Shown here piece by piece: positions 1-8,221 of a stretch of DNA of 64,000 nucleotides. Under the pieces are notes generated by a model. It ran no database searches and was not told where the DNA came from. It saw only the letters and a list, made by a program, of their open reading frames with translations. Source of the DNA: an uncultured Actinomycetes bacterium. GTDB lineage: Bacteria; Actinomycetota; Actinomycetes; S36-B12; UBA10799. The first letter of the stretch is position 1; the number at the start of each line of letters is the position of its first letter. Made by a program: the position numbers and the translations under genes. Location: assembly GCA_946803585.1 (NCBI GenBank), contig CAMPEQ010000008.1:62001-126000 (forward strand), read 5' to 3'.

Positions 1-858
1 AGCTTGATGATCCAGATAGGATGTTATAGCGAATCGTCCGGCGCCCGCAGTCACACCTGGGGCATCGTCACTGAAGGCATCCTCTCCAGCTTGGGAGCGA
101 TTGCCGAATCTGACCGCGAGCTCGTGCTCGGTTCGATACGTCAGATGCGCAACTCGGCGGGCAATACCGAGGCCAAGCAAGGGTGGCCCATGATCTGTGT
201 CGTAGTAGTCGCCGGCCACCCAGTTCGGGTCCGCTGTGACCGCCTGAATCTGCAAGGTCTGAGTACCGATCTGATCAGCCGTCGCGACAGCACCGCACGC
301 CAAAATTGCTGCGGCGCCAACTCGCTCCGGATACATCGCAAGCCACTCCAACGCGCGTAGCCCGCCCATCGATCCACCGACGATGGCGGCGAACGTATCG
401 ATTTCCAAATGGTCGGCAAGTCGGGACTCGACGGCAACCTGATCACGAACCGTCACTCTGACCCAGCGTGAGCCCCAAGGACGACCATCCGGTGCCAACG
501 ACGACGGGCCAGTTGTCCCTTGGCAACCCCCAAGGACGTTGCTAGCCACCACAAACCACTTATCGGTGTCGATCGCCCTACCTGGTCCCACGACATCTGA
601 CCACCAGCCTGCACTGACGTGCCCTGGCCCAGCCTCCCCGGTGACATGTGAATCGCCTGTCAGGGCATGCAGAACCAGGACCGCGTTATCCCGCCGCGAA
701 TTCAGAGTCCCCCATGTCTGGTACGCAACGGTCACATCCGGTAGCGAACCCCCAAGGTCGAGATCGACGTCGCCAACGTCGACAAAGAGACGTTCTCCGA
801 CATCATCCCCGGGCCGCCAGTACGCGCCAGGCGGTGCTGGCGACCGGGATTCGTTCAT
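1..858 (-). CDS. metX: Homoserine O-acetyltransferase, C-terminus cut by window edge
   Basis: Reading the minus strand from 858 gives 286 codons without a stop, running off the left edge; the family is usually about 370 residues, so roughly a quarter is missing. It has the alpha/beta-hydrolase fold of MetX: an early LHALTGDSHV segment (residues 63-72) and the nucleophile elbow GGSMGG with Ser163. The enzyme acetylates homoserine so that the sulfhydrylase encoded just upstream can add sulfide. The ATG overlaps the metY stop as ATGA, so the two are translationally coupled. Some relatives use succinyl-CoA; the acyl donor cannot be told from this part. Confidence 0.93.
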   Translation of the reverse strand, partial: MNESRSPAPPGAYWRPGDDVGERLFVDVGDVDLDLGGSLPDVTVAYQTWGTLNSRRDNAVLVLHALTGDSHVTGEAGPGHVSAGWWSDVVGPGRAIDTDKWFVVASNVLGGCQGTTGPSSLAPDGRPWGSRWVRVTVRDQVAVESRLADHLEIDTFAAIVGGSMGGLRALEWLAMYPERVGAAAILACGAVATADQIGTQTLQIQAVTADPNWVAGDYYDTDHGPPLLGLGIARRVAHLTYRTEHELAVRFGNRSQAGEDAFSDDAPGVTAGAGRFAITSYLDHQA

Positions 859-2168
859 GACTTGGCAGCGCTAAAGCCGATTTCGAGGTCCGCGATAATG
901 TCAGTGATGTGCTCAAGCCCGACCGCTAAGCGGACGAGACCGGGAGTCACACCAGCAGTTGCCTGCTCCTCAACGGTGAGCTGCGAGTGGGTCGTTGAAG
1001 CTGGATGAATAACAAGACTCCGCACGTCGCCAATATTGGCGACGTGACTGTGGAGCTCAAGTGCCTCAACGAACTTCCTACCAGCTTCCTCTCCGCCCTC
1101 GATCTCGAAAGCGAGAACGGCGCCTGTTCCCTTCGGCGCGTACTTCTCGGCTAGCTGATGCCAGTTACTGCTCTCAAGACCGGCGTAGTTCACTTGCGCA
1201 ACCTGCGGGTGCGCTTCGAGGAAGGCCGCGACGGCTTCCGCGTTCTCCACGTGACGCTCAATCCGCAAACTCAAGGTCTCTAGTCCTTGTGCGATCAACC
1301 ATGCGTTGAACGGCGCCACTGCCGCGCCCAGGTCGCGCAGCAGTTGGACTCGGGCCTTCATGATGTAGGAGACGTTGGCTCCGAATGGTGACCCAACCCC
1401 AAGGTCGCGGGCGTACACAAGCCCGTTGTAGCTCGGGTCCGGCTCGTTGAAGTTCTTGAATCGCTCAGGATACTGCGAGTAGTCGAACGTGCCACCATCG
1501 ACGATCACACCGGCGATCGCGGTCCCGTGGCCGCCCAGGTACTTGGTCGCGGAGTGGACGACTACATCGGCACCCCAAGCCAGCGGATTGATCAGGTATG
1601 GCGTGGCGATGGTGTTGTCGATGATCAGCGGCACACCAGCGAGGTGCGCAACGTTGGCGATCTCCTCGATATCGAGAATGTCGTTTGCGGGGTTTGAAAT
1701 CGACTCCGCAAAGAAGGCGCGGGTATTGGGCTGCACAGCCGCCGACCAGGAGGCTGGGTCGTCTGGATCCTCCACGAAGCTGACGCTGATCCCAAGCTTG
1801 GGCAACGAGTAGTGGAAGAGGTTGTAGGTACCACCGTAGAGACGCGGACTCGAGACGATGTGGTCGCCTGCCTCGGCTACGTTCAGGATCGCGAGTGTCT
1901 CTGCCGCTTGACCGCTTGAGACGAGAAGGGCGCCGACTCCGCCTTCGAGGGCCGCGACCCGGTCCTCGACGGCCGCCTGCGTCGGGTTCATGATTCGCGT
2001 GTAGATATTTCCGAGCTCTTTGAGAGCAAACAGATCAGAAGCGTGCGCGGTACTCGCGAAGGTGTACGACGTCGTCTGATAGATCGGCAACGCTCGCGCG
2101 TTTGTTGTTCCATCGACGCTCTGCCCTGCGTGAATCTGCTTCGTCTCAAACGCCCAGTCGCTACTCAT
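855..2168 (-). CDS. metY: O-acetylhomoserine sulfhydrylase
   Basis: A 437-residue Cys/Met-metabolism PLP enzyme of full family length. The PLP-binding lysine is Lys209 in HSATKYLGGHG, and the tail has the usual SLVIHPASTTH stretch. It converts O-acetylhomoserine and sulfide (or methanethiol) to homocysteine (or methionine). The order metY-metX on the minus strand with a 4-base overlap is a common actinobacterial operon. The ATG at 2168 begins MSSDWAFETKQIH, the normal N-terminus of this family. Cystathionine gamma-synthase is the main alternative, but length and the metX partner favour MetY. Confidence 0.95.
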   Translation of the reverse strand: MSSDWAFETKQIHAGQSVDGTTNARALPIYQTTSYTFASTAHASDLFALKELGNIYTRIMNPTQAAVEDRVAALEGGVGALLVSSGQAAETLAILNVAEAGDHIVSSPRLYGGTYNLFHYSLPKLGISVSFVEDPDDPASWSAAVQPNTRAFFAESISNPANDILDIEEIANVAHLAGVPLIIDNTIATPYLINPLAWGADVVVHSATKYLGGHGTAIAGVIVDGGTFDYSQYPERFKNFNEPDPSYNGLVYARDLGVGSPFGANVSYIMKARVQLLRDLGAAVAPFNAWLIAQGLETLSLRIERHVENAEAVAAFLEAHPQVAQVNYAGLESSNWHQLAEKYAPKGTGAVLAFEIEGGEEAGRKFVEALELHSHVANIGDVRSLVIHPASTTHSQLTVEEQATAGVTPGLVRLAVGLEHITDIIADLEIGFSAAKS

Positions 2169-2268
2169 CGTGTCTACTGCCCCATCTCTATGCGGATATC
2201 AATCGAACGCCTGGGTTCTACCCAAAGCCGTGCTAGTTGGAACATGTAAGCAGACATCGAGTAGCTCA

Positions 2269-2287
2269 CACCCAGAGCTCTCGGGTG
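2269..2287. promoter_or_regulatory. Inverted repeat in the metY leader region
   Basis: Five-base arms CACCC and GGGTG flank AGAGCTCTC, whose first eight bases are self-complementary. It lies about 100 bases upstream of metY, in the 567-base gap shared with the divergent gene at 2736. It could be an operator for a sulfur regulator or an RNA hairpin. I looked for SAM-I/IV riboswitch core sequence here and did not recognise one. Confidence 0.3.
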
Positions 2288-2586
2288 GCTAAGCACCAAG
2301 TCGACCCTACGGGCGACCAACAGAACGCGCTAAACCGGGTTCAGGCCGCCGCCAGTCGATATCGCCGATACCACCCTGCGTAGGGAATCGCTACGGAGAG
2401 TGACCTATCTCGCAATCAGCGCGAATACCTGAAATCCCCCGTCAGAAGCCGCAAAGCTCGCCCTACCAGACACGAGGAGCTCAGGGGTAAATGCTCAGGG
2501 CGACTCGCCGAGGGATTTCTGGCAAATTCCCTCTAGCGGATCCAAATAGCCAGGTAAGCCATCGTCCAAGGCTCATCAATCGGTTG

Positions 2587-2601
2587 TTCACGATCCGTGA
2601 A
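2587..2601. promoter_or_regulatory. Perfect inverted repeat, operator candidate for the secreted hydrolase
   Basis: TTCACG-ATC-CGTGAA has six-base arms with a three-base centre and lies about 135 bases before the start codon at 2736. The short spacer suits a protein-binding site better than a terminator. The regulator is unknown. Confidence 0.4.
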
Positions 2602-2735
2602 AATTCCTGCTATTTGCGGTAGCTCGGTTCAAGTATGCCGATGTGCTGTCGATAGTCAGGTCACAGGATCAAACCTGCGGAACCACATGCCACGCCAGAC
2701 CTTCGCCACCGCTCACAGCTAGGGACGGAACACCA

Positions 2736-3587
2736 ATGACACACCACCTGCGGAAGATTGTCGTCGCCTCAGTAACTACCTGCGTCGTAGGAGCCGGAGT
2801 AGTTGCCACCACACCGACTGCCTCTGCAGCGAGTGTCGTGCCAACCGCAGTGTCTGCCCACGCGATCTCCGTAGCGCCCGCAGCAAAGAAGTCCCCTAAG
2901 TTCGTCTCAACCCACGCCCGCTACGGAAAGAAGAACTCGAAGTCAGTCAAGCGTCTCCAGCGCAAACTCATCAGCAAAGGCACTGCCTCCAAAGGGCTGC
3001 GGTCGGCCGGTGTCACCGGGTCCTACTACAAGCAAACCAAGAAGTCGGTCCGCAAGTGGCAGCGCAAACTCGGGTACAGCGGAGCTGGTGCGGACGGAAT
3101 CATCGGTCAAGCCAGCGCCACAGCTTTAGGCCTGCGCTGGGTTGTCAAAGGCACTTCATCGACCGCCTCAGTGCCGAACGTCACGTCGACACCTGGTCAG
3201 AGCGGCGCCCTGAGCCCCCAACAGCTGAAGTCAGTTCTCAAGCAGGCAGGGTTCAGTGAACCGAGCATTCGCACCGCCTATGGCATCGCCATGCGTGAGT
3301 CACGTGGATACCCGGGGATTGCCAGCAAGCCCAACTCGAACGGCACCCAGGACCACGGGCTGTTCCAGATCAATGACGTTCACCGCTCGTACATTGACTT
3401 CACCAATATCTATGACGCGGTCTACAACGCCCGGGTCGCGTACAACATGTCCAGTGCAGGGACCAACTTCAGCGCTTGGGGAATCGGCACGCAAGGTTGG
3501 GCCGGAACGCTCAAGAAGCAGTCACCTAGCTACTGGAACATGCTGCAAAGCGAAATGGAACGATTCAAGGCCCAGTACCCAGGCTAA
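2736..3587 (+). CDS. Secreted peptidoglycan-binding, lysozyme-like transglycosylase
   Basis: The start at 2736 is preferred to an upstream in-frame one because AGGGACGG precedes it and it begins directly with a signal peptide (MTHHLRKIVVA, hydrophobic core, TASA cleavage region). The 283-residue product has a PG_binding_1-type domain around residues 60-125 (SVKRLQRKL, GSYYKQTKKSVRKWQRKLGY, DGIIG) and a C-terminal lysozyme-like domain with AMRESRG, whose Glu is the likely catalytic acid, then HGLFQIN and FSAWGIGTQGW. It is expected to act on cell-wall glycan outside the membrane, in growth, separation or resuscitation. No partner gene is adjacent. Confidence 0.85.
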   Translation: MTHHLRKIVVASVTTCVVGAGVVATTPTASAASVVPTAVSAHAISVAPAAKKSPKFVSTHARYGKKNSKSVKRLQRKLISKGTASKGLRSAGVTGSYYKQTKKSVRKWQRKLGYSGAGADGIIGQASATALGLRWVVKGTSSTASVPNVTSTPGQSGALSPQQLKSVLKQAGFSEPSIRTAYGIAMRESRGYPGIASKPNSNGTQDHGLFQINDVHRSYIDFTNIYDAVYNARVAYNMSSAGTNFSAWGIGTQGWAGTLKKQSPSYWNMLQSEMERFKAQYPG

Positions 3588-3598
3588 TTCGGGCTCAA

Positions 3599-3615
3599 AG
3601 CCCAGGATCCGGGCT
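3599..3615 (+). terminator. Weak hairpin after the secreted hydrolase gene
   Basis: AGCCC and GGGCT pair around AGGATCC eleven bases past the stop codon. No U-tract follows, so this is a tentative terminator or mRNA-end hairpin. Confidence 0.3.
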
Positions 3616-3681
3616 GGGGCTTCCAGTGGACACGTGAAGTCGATATCGCCCAGTTGGATGTCGCGGCTAAATGTCGCGCAG

Positions 3682-3885
3682 CTAAATACTGCCGAGGTAT
3701 GCGCCAAAGAACAGCCCAATAATGCCGACCGCTGCGATTCCGGCAGCGGCTGCGCCCTTGTTTGGACCAGAATCATCATGGAGCATGCCGAGCACAAGAA
3801 TGACGGCCGAGATGAATGCAACGACCACGGACAACCAGAACATCTTCGCCACTCCCTCGTGCCAATCGGACAACTCGTCGCTCAA
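3682..3885 (-). CDS. Small two-helix membrane protein
   Basis: A 67-residue product with two hydrophobic helices (about residues 15-35 and 45-63) joined by a short DDSGPNKG loop. The start is TTG, with an AAGAGAAG purine stretch six bases upstream. No family is recognised. Small proteins of this type are common in actinobacteria; the membrane-like composition supports it being real, but there is no independent evidence. Confidence 0.5.
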   Translation of the reverse strand: MSDELSDWHEGVAKMFWLSVVVAFISAVILVLGMLHDDSGPNKGAAAAGIAAVGIIGLFFGAYLGSI

Positions 3886-4029
3886 CCGCGACTTCTCTTC
3901 TTGAGTATCGCTAGTCGAGCAGTGCCAACGCTATCTGCCACGTCGCCGTGGTGCACGTTTTCAGATCCAGCTGGGGCAAGATGACTTGAAGCTTCGCCGG
4001 TTCTCCGAACTCTGCGCGCCGCGACACCT

Positions 4030-4035
4030 TACGAT
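4030..4035 (+). promoter_or_regulatory. -10 box TACGAT, leaderless start
   Basis: TACGAT is followed by six bases and then the GTG at 4042, with no Shine-Dalgarno sequence. This spacing predicts transcription starting at the first codon. Confidence 0.45.
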
Positions 4036-4041
4036 CTGCCA

Positions 4042-5178
4042 GTGAGCACCGATGACACGACACCGGATTCCGATCAGCCCAAAGAGTTGTCCGACGAGGA
4101 AGCACGGGCCCGGCTTGGGGTAACTAATGCCGGACTCGACCGGAAGAAGACCATCATTGGGTCGATCGTCGCGGTGGTGTTCCTCGCGATTGTCTTCGTG
4201 CGCGTTATTCCGCAAATCGGTAGCTACGCGGAGGCCGCGGAGTACATCCAATCAATGACGGCAGCAGCCATCATTGCTCTCGTTGCCGTAACCCTGTTCT
4301 ACCTATGGGTCTATGGCTGGCCGTTCGTCGCGGCCACCCCGGGGCTGAAGTACAAGTCAGGTTTCATCGTTAACCAGTCAGCGTTCGCGGTATCCAATGG
4401 CATCCCGGCCGGCGGCGCACTTGGGCTCGGCTTGCAGTACGCCCAGTTGACGTCATACCGCGCGACCCCAACAGCGGCCACAGCGGCGATTGGCGCCACT
4501 GGAATTTGGAGCATCTTCGTCACTCTCTTTCTGCCCGTCACGGGGATCTTGGCGCTATCCCTTAGCGGTGATGACGCAGGTAAGTATGTGACGGCTGCGG
4601 TACTCGGAATCATCGCGTTGGTCGTCTGTATCGGATTGTTCGCTCTCATCCTGCGCTCCGAAGAGAATGCCGTTCGGATCGGGCGGATCGCCGACCGAAT
4701 CGTCAACGGCACCATCCACATCTTCAAGAAGGACAAGAGCGTCGACATGTCAGCTCAAGTGCTGAAACTACGCGGGGACACTGTCGCGTTGGTGAAGAGA
4801 CGTTGGATAGTGATCACCATTGCCCAGATTGCGGTCTCGTGGAGTCAGTTCGCCATCCTCTACGCGGCTCTTGTTGGAGTCTCGGGCAGCGCAGGAACGA
4901 TCCCCGCGCTGACGGCCTACGGGTGTTGGGCCGTCTCTCAACTCGGCATCATGATCCCGATCACTCCGGGTGGACTCGGCACGGTTGACGCAGTACTCAT
5001 CGCTCTGCTCACCTCCGTTGGCGTGGACAACGGAGCAGCAACAGCCGCGGACCTCGTATGGCGTGCATCGTCGTACATCCCGCAGATCATTATCGGCCTG
5101 ATCTCGATCTTCTACTGGCGGTGGGACGTCCGCAAGCATGGACCCAAGGCAGCCGGACCCAAGCCAACTCTGGCCTGA
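4042..5178 (+). CDS. Flippase-like membrane protein (LPG synthase TM / UPF0104 family)
   Basis: 378 residues. A charged cytosolic N-terminus of about 35 residues is followed by about eight transmembrane helices. The C-terminal half has PITPGGLGTVDAVLIALL, the signature glycine-rich loop of the lysylphosphatidylglycerol-synthase transmembrane (AglD/UPF0104) family. Such proteins are thought to move or bind lipid-linked substrates; no aminoacyl-transfer domain is fused here, so LPG synthesis itself is not predicted. The gene appears to be a single unit, with a leaderless-type GTG start. Substrate unknown. Confidence 0.8.
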   Translation: MSTDDTTPDSDQPKELSDEEARARLGVTNAGLDRKKTIIGSIVAVVFLAIVFVRVIPQIGSYAEAAEYIQSMTAAAIIALVAVTLFYLWVYGWPFVAATPGLKYKSGFIVNQSAFAVSNGIPAGGALGLGLQYAQLTSYRATPTAATAAIGATGIWSIFVTLFLPVTGILALSLSGDDAGKYVTAAVLGIIALVVCIGLFALILRSEENAVRIGRIADRIVNGTIHIFKKDKSVDMSAQVLKLRGDTVALVKRRWIVITIAQIAVSWSQFAILYAALVGVSGSAGTIPALTAYGCWAVSQLGIMIPITPGGLGTVDAVLIALLTSVGVDNGAATAADLVWRASSYIPQIIIGLISIFYWRWDVRKHGPKAAGPKPTLA

Positions 5179-5339
5179 CTCCATTGGGGTTCATGCCTGC
5201 GGTCCAGCCGACAACTCCCGCTGTTTTCCTTTAGCATCAGAGCACCTGGAACGTCACCAACTAGCCGCGGAACTGTCGACCGAAGACCGCCAACAAATCG
5301 GACCTCGACGCAGCCTCCTGGGCAAAAAGGGAGCAGCTC

Positions 5340-6767
5340 ATGTCGATCATCTCGGATATGTTCATCGGCGGGCAGTGGCACCCAGGTTCAGATCGTCTGC
5401 CGGTGTACGACCCGAGCGACGGCAGCGTGATCACTGAGATCGCCATCGCCAGTGAGATCGAGTGCGAAGCAGCCGTCAGCGCCGCTGCCGATGCTCAACC
5501 AAGCTGGGCTGCCACGAGTCCGCGGCATCGCTCGGAAATCCTCCGGCGTGCGTTCGAACTAATGACGACCGAGAGCGAGTACCTGGCCACCCTCATCAGC
5601 CAGGAGAACGGCAAGGTCCTATCCGACGCCCGCGGTGAAGTCGCCTACGCGGCCGAGTTCTTCCGCTGGTTCGCCGAGGAGGCTGTGCGCACTCCCGGCG
5701 ACTATCGGGAGGCGCCAAGTGGTGACAAACGCATTCTCGTCACCCACTATCCGATCGGGCCAAGTCTTCTCATCACACCTTGGAACTTTCCAGCCGCCAT
5801 GGCCACCCGCAAACTCGGCCCAGCGCTAGCGGCAGGGTGTACAACGATTCTCAAACCGGCGACCGAGACAGCCCTCACCGCATTGGCGATTGTCGACATC
5901 CTGCAGCGGGCAGGCGTTCCCGACGGGGTCGTCAATGTGATCCTTCCCCAACCTGTCGGAGAGAACATAAACCGCATCTTGCATGATCCGCGGATTCGTA
6001 GTCTTTCCTTCACCGGTTCGACTTTTGTTGGGAGCATGCTCTTACGGCAGGGAGCAGACCGAGTGATTCGCTGTTCGATGGAGTTGGGTGGGAATGCCCC
6101 CTTCCTCGTGCTAGCTGATGCCGACGTCGACGCAGCCGTCGCGGGCGCAATGGTGGCCAAGATGCGAAATGGCGGTGCAGCTTGTACCGCGGCCAACCGC
6201 TTCTTCGTCGCAGGGAATGTCGCCGAGGAGTTCACCGAGAAGTTCGCTCTGGCCATGGGACAGCTTCGCCTAGGCCCCGGTGTCCACCCGGATACTGACC
6301 TCGGCGCGCTCGTATCCACTTCTGAGCGGGACAAGGTTGCGAAACTCGTCAGCGACGCGCAGGACGCGGGCGCGACCTCCGTTGTTGGTGGAATGACGCC
6401 TGACCGGCCGGGCGCCTTCTACCCGGCAACCGTACTTACCGGTGTCGCCCAGGATGCAGCGATCTTGAACAACGAGATCTTTGGACCTGTCGCACCAATC
6501 GTGACCGTTGCATCCGACGACGAGGCGATCGCCCTAGCCAACAACACTGATTTTGGCTTGATCAGTTACGTATATTCCGGCGATCTTGGGCGGGCCTTGA
6601 AGGCTGCCGAGCAACTTGAGTCAGGAATGGTCGCGCTCAACCGAGGAGTCGTATCGGATCCAGCTGCGCCCTTCGGCGGGGTGAAGATGAGTGGACTCGG
6701 ACGAGAGGGTGGCTTCGACGGAATCCATGAGTTCTTAGAGAAGAAGTACATCGGCTTCGATCTCTAG
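5340..6767 (+). CDS. NAD(P)-dependent aldehyde dehydrogenase, succinate-semialdehyde type
   Basis: 475 residues, full length for the ALDH superfamily. It shows the TPWNFP cofactor segment, the general base Glu248 in MELGGNAP, and the nucleophile Cys282 in GGAACTAANR; the end has PFGGVKMSGLGREGG. The overall pattern resembles GabD-type succinate-semialdehyde dehydrogenases (4-aminobutyrate breakdown), but no aminotransferase is adjacent, so the substrate is open. AGGGAG lies six bases before the ATG. Its stop overlaps that of the converging channel gene by four bases. Confidence 0.88.
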   Translation: MSIISDMFIGGQWHPGSDRLPVYDPSDGSVITEIAIASEIECEAAVSAAADAQPSWAATSPRHRSEILRRAFELMTTESEYLATLISQENGKVLSDARGEVAYAAEFFRWFAEEAVRTPGDYREAPSGDKRILVTHYPIGPSLLITPWNFPAAMATRKLGPALAAGCTTILKPATETALTALAIVDILQRAGVPDGVVNVILPQPVGENINRILHDPRIRSLSFTGSTFVGSMLLRQGADRVIRCSMELGGNAPFLVLADADVDAAVAGAMVAKMRNGGAACTAANRFFVAGNVAEEFTEKFALAMGQLRLGPGVHPDTDLGALVSTSERDKVAKLVSDAQDAGATSVVGGMTPDRPGAFYPATVLTGVAQDAAILNNEIFGPVAPIVTVASDDEAIALANNTDFGLISYVYSGDLGRALKAAEQLESGMVALNRGVVSDPAAPFGGVKMSGLGREGGFDGIHEFLEKKYIGFDL

Positions 6768-7360
6768 TCCTTCGGCGCCCGCGCAGAGGACAGCACCTTC
6801 AAGACGAACCCGATCAAGGCGAGGTCACACAGAATCTGCGCCATCGTGAAGACTTTTGCGTTAGTGGTGAGCGGAGTGATGTCACCAAATCCAATAGTGC
6901 TGAGCACCGTCAGCGAGTAGTAGTAGGAGTTCAACAAGTCCATCGTCTGAGTGAATGAAGCTCCATCCGCTCCACCAAGGACTCGGTAGATATGCGCGAA
7001 TATCGCCAGGAACAGGGTCCCGAGGACAATCAGAGCTTCGATCCAGGTCGCTTGCGGGTGTTCCGACGTCGCAATCCGGCGGACCTGCCGATTCAGATAC
7101 AGCGGAAACACTAAGGCTAGCCAGAAAATGATGAAGAACGTCTCACCGATCAGTAAATGAAGTGGATTGCCCCCAGCGAATGTCGGCGCAGCCGAGAAGG
7201 CCACGACGATAACCAGGCTTGGGACTGCAGCACCGATCAGGAACCCGGGAAAGTAGCGCACCACCCCAACAAGAGTGGGGATTCGCATCCCGCCCATCGC
7301 TGCCGATGCAGCATCGAACGCTCGCGCGTGTTTGGAACCCTCTGAAGTGCTGCTGCCCAT
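6764..7360 (-). CDS. Two-TM potassium channel (Ion_trans_2 family)
   Basis: 198 residues with four hydrophobic segments; the last two flank a pore loop STIGFGD, a canonical K+ selectivity filter with Phe in place of Tyr. There is no RCK/TrkA-N regulatory domain, so gating is not apparent. It lies in the cytoplasmic membrane. The first 20 residues are polar and a second Met at residue 22 is a possible start. It converges on the aldehyde dehydrogenase gene. Confidence 0.85.
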   Translation of the reverse strand: MGSSTSEGSKHARAFDAASAAMGGMRIPTLVGVVRYFPGFLIGAAVPSLVIVVAFSAAPTFAGGNPLHLLIGETFFIIFWLALVFPLYLNRQVRRIATSEHPQATWIEALIVLGTLFLAIFAHIYRVLGGADGASFTQTMDLLNSYYYSLTVLSTIGFGDITPLTTNAKVFTMAQILCDLALIGFVLKVLSSARAPKD

Positions 7361-7528
7361 GGGTCGAACAATGCCTGATTCCTCAGCGGCGAAGCATCTT
7401 GAGAGCGCTAACCATTCCTGCTCCAGCCGCGCTGCCGTGAGTTGCTCCCTTCTAGCGGCTCAGATATCCCCGCACGCTACGTAAGCGAGGTCACGTTTGT
7501 TCGCAAGGCCAGCGGGGATCACTCCCCC

Positions 7529-7885
7529 ATGGCACGGGACCCTCAGCAGGCGATTGCAGCTCAGCACAACGCTACCTACGGCGTCGGCTCGAGCTCCGAA
7601 GTACTTCGTCCGAACAAGTTGCAGCAATGGGTCAGAGAGCACCGCCCGAGTTACCGCCGCACCGAACGTAGCTGGTTCGCAATGGTGTCTCTAGTGTCGT
7701 TCGGCGTCGCCGTATTCATGGCGCCTGTGCTGTTCATCGTCGTAGGAATAGCGGCCGCTGGGGCAGCATGGTGGCAGCGTGAGAGTGCACGTCAGGCAGT
7801 CTTGAACACAGCCTTTGTCGCTCTCTTCGCTGGTATTGCTCTGCTTCTAGTCTCGATACTGATGTACGTATTCCAGAACCTCTAA
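7529..7885 (+). CDS. Small membrane protein, function unknown
   Basis: The start at 7529 is chosen over one further upstream because AGCGGGG precedes it and the upstream extension is not protein-like. The 118-residue product has a polar N-terminal half (HRPSYRRTERSW) and two transmembrane helices in the C-terminal half. No family is recognised. The next gene, 59 bases downstream on the same strand, has its own -10 box. Confidence 0.6.
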   Translation: MARDPQQAIAAQHNATYGVGSSSEVLRPNKLQQWVREHRPSYRRTERSWFAMVSLVSFGVAVFMAPVLFIVVGIAAAGAAWWQRESARQAVLNTAFVALFAGIALLLVSILMYVFQNL

Positions 7886-7930
7886 CAGCCCTTGCACAGG
7901 TCAGTTCTGCGCGTCCGCGGCGTCCTAACT

Positions 7931-7936
7931 TAGAAT
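7931..7936 (+). promoter_or_regulatory. -10 box TAGAAT, leaderless start
   Basis: TAGAAT is seven bases before the GTG at 7944, with no ribosome-binding site. The same hexamer at the same distance precedes the gene at 55575. Confidence 0.45.
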
Positions 7937-7943
7937 CAGCCGT

Positions 7944-8189
7944 GTGGATGGACACGTACAGCCCAACGATGACCCGGAGACGTCCAAGACCTTCCTGGAG
8001 CATCTTGGAACGCGTGGCATTCTGCTCATTGTGAGCGTATTTCTTGCACTTGTTGCCGGTGTTTTTATTGAACGTAGTATGCGATCGCAGCCTGAAGAAC
8101 AGCCACCACGGCCGTTGCCGTCGATCTCGTCGAGCTTCGTGACACCGTCAACGCCGCCAACGAGTCAAGCTTCTCAGCCGAGTGGCTAA
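7944..8189 (+). CDS. Small single-pass membrane protein
   Basis: 81 residues: a polar cytosolic stretch, one transmembrane helix (GILLIVSVFLALVAGVFI) and a Pro/Ser/Thr-rich external tail rich in PP and SS. No family is recognised. The TAGAAT box and GTG spacing support expression. It converges on the sugar dehydrogenase gene. Confidence 0.5.
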   Translation: MDGHVQPNDDPETSKTFLEHLGTRGILLIVSVFLALVAGVFIERSMRSQPEEQPPRPLPSISSSFVTPSTPPTSQASQPSG

Positions 8190-8221
8190 TCAACCGAGGC
8201 TGCCATACCTCAACGTGTTCG

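Larger units (their letters stand above)
2169..2735. other. Divergent intergenic region, 567 bases
   Basis: Separates metY (minus) from the secreted hydrolase gene (plus) and must hold both promoters. Two inverted repeats (2269-2287 and 2587-2601) are listed separately. I see no convincing open frame, tRNA or recognisable riboswitch in it. Confidence 0.6.

Noticed and set aside
2169-2400. Possible SAM riboswitch upstream of metY
   Set aside because: The conserved SAM-I/IV core sequences were not found on the minus strand; only an inverted repeat is visible.
2400-2735. Possible cyclic di-AMP riboswitch upstream of the wall hydrolase
   Set aside because: Such elements often precede these genes in actinobacteria, but the conserved ydaO core blocks were not recognised here.
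3256-3984. A 242-residue plus-strand frame overlapping the end of the secreted hydrolase
   Set aside because: The overlapping frame matches a known family and this one does not; its composition is Arg/Ser/Thr-rich shadow sequence.
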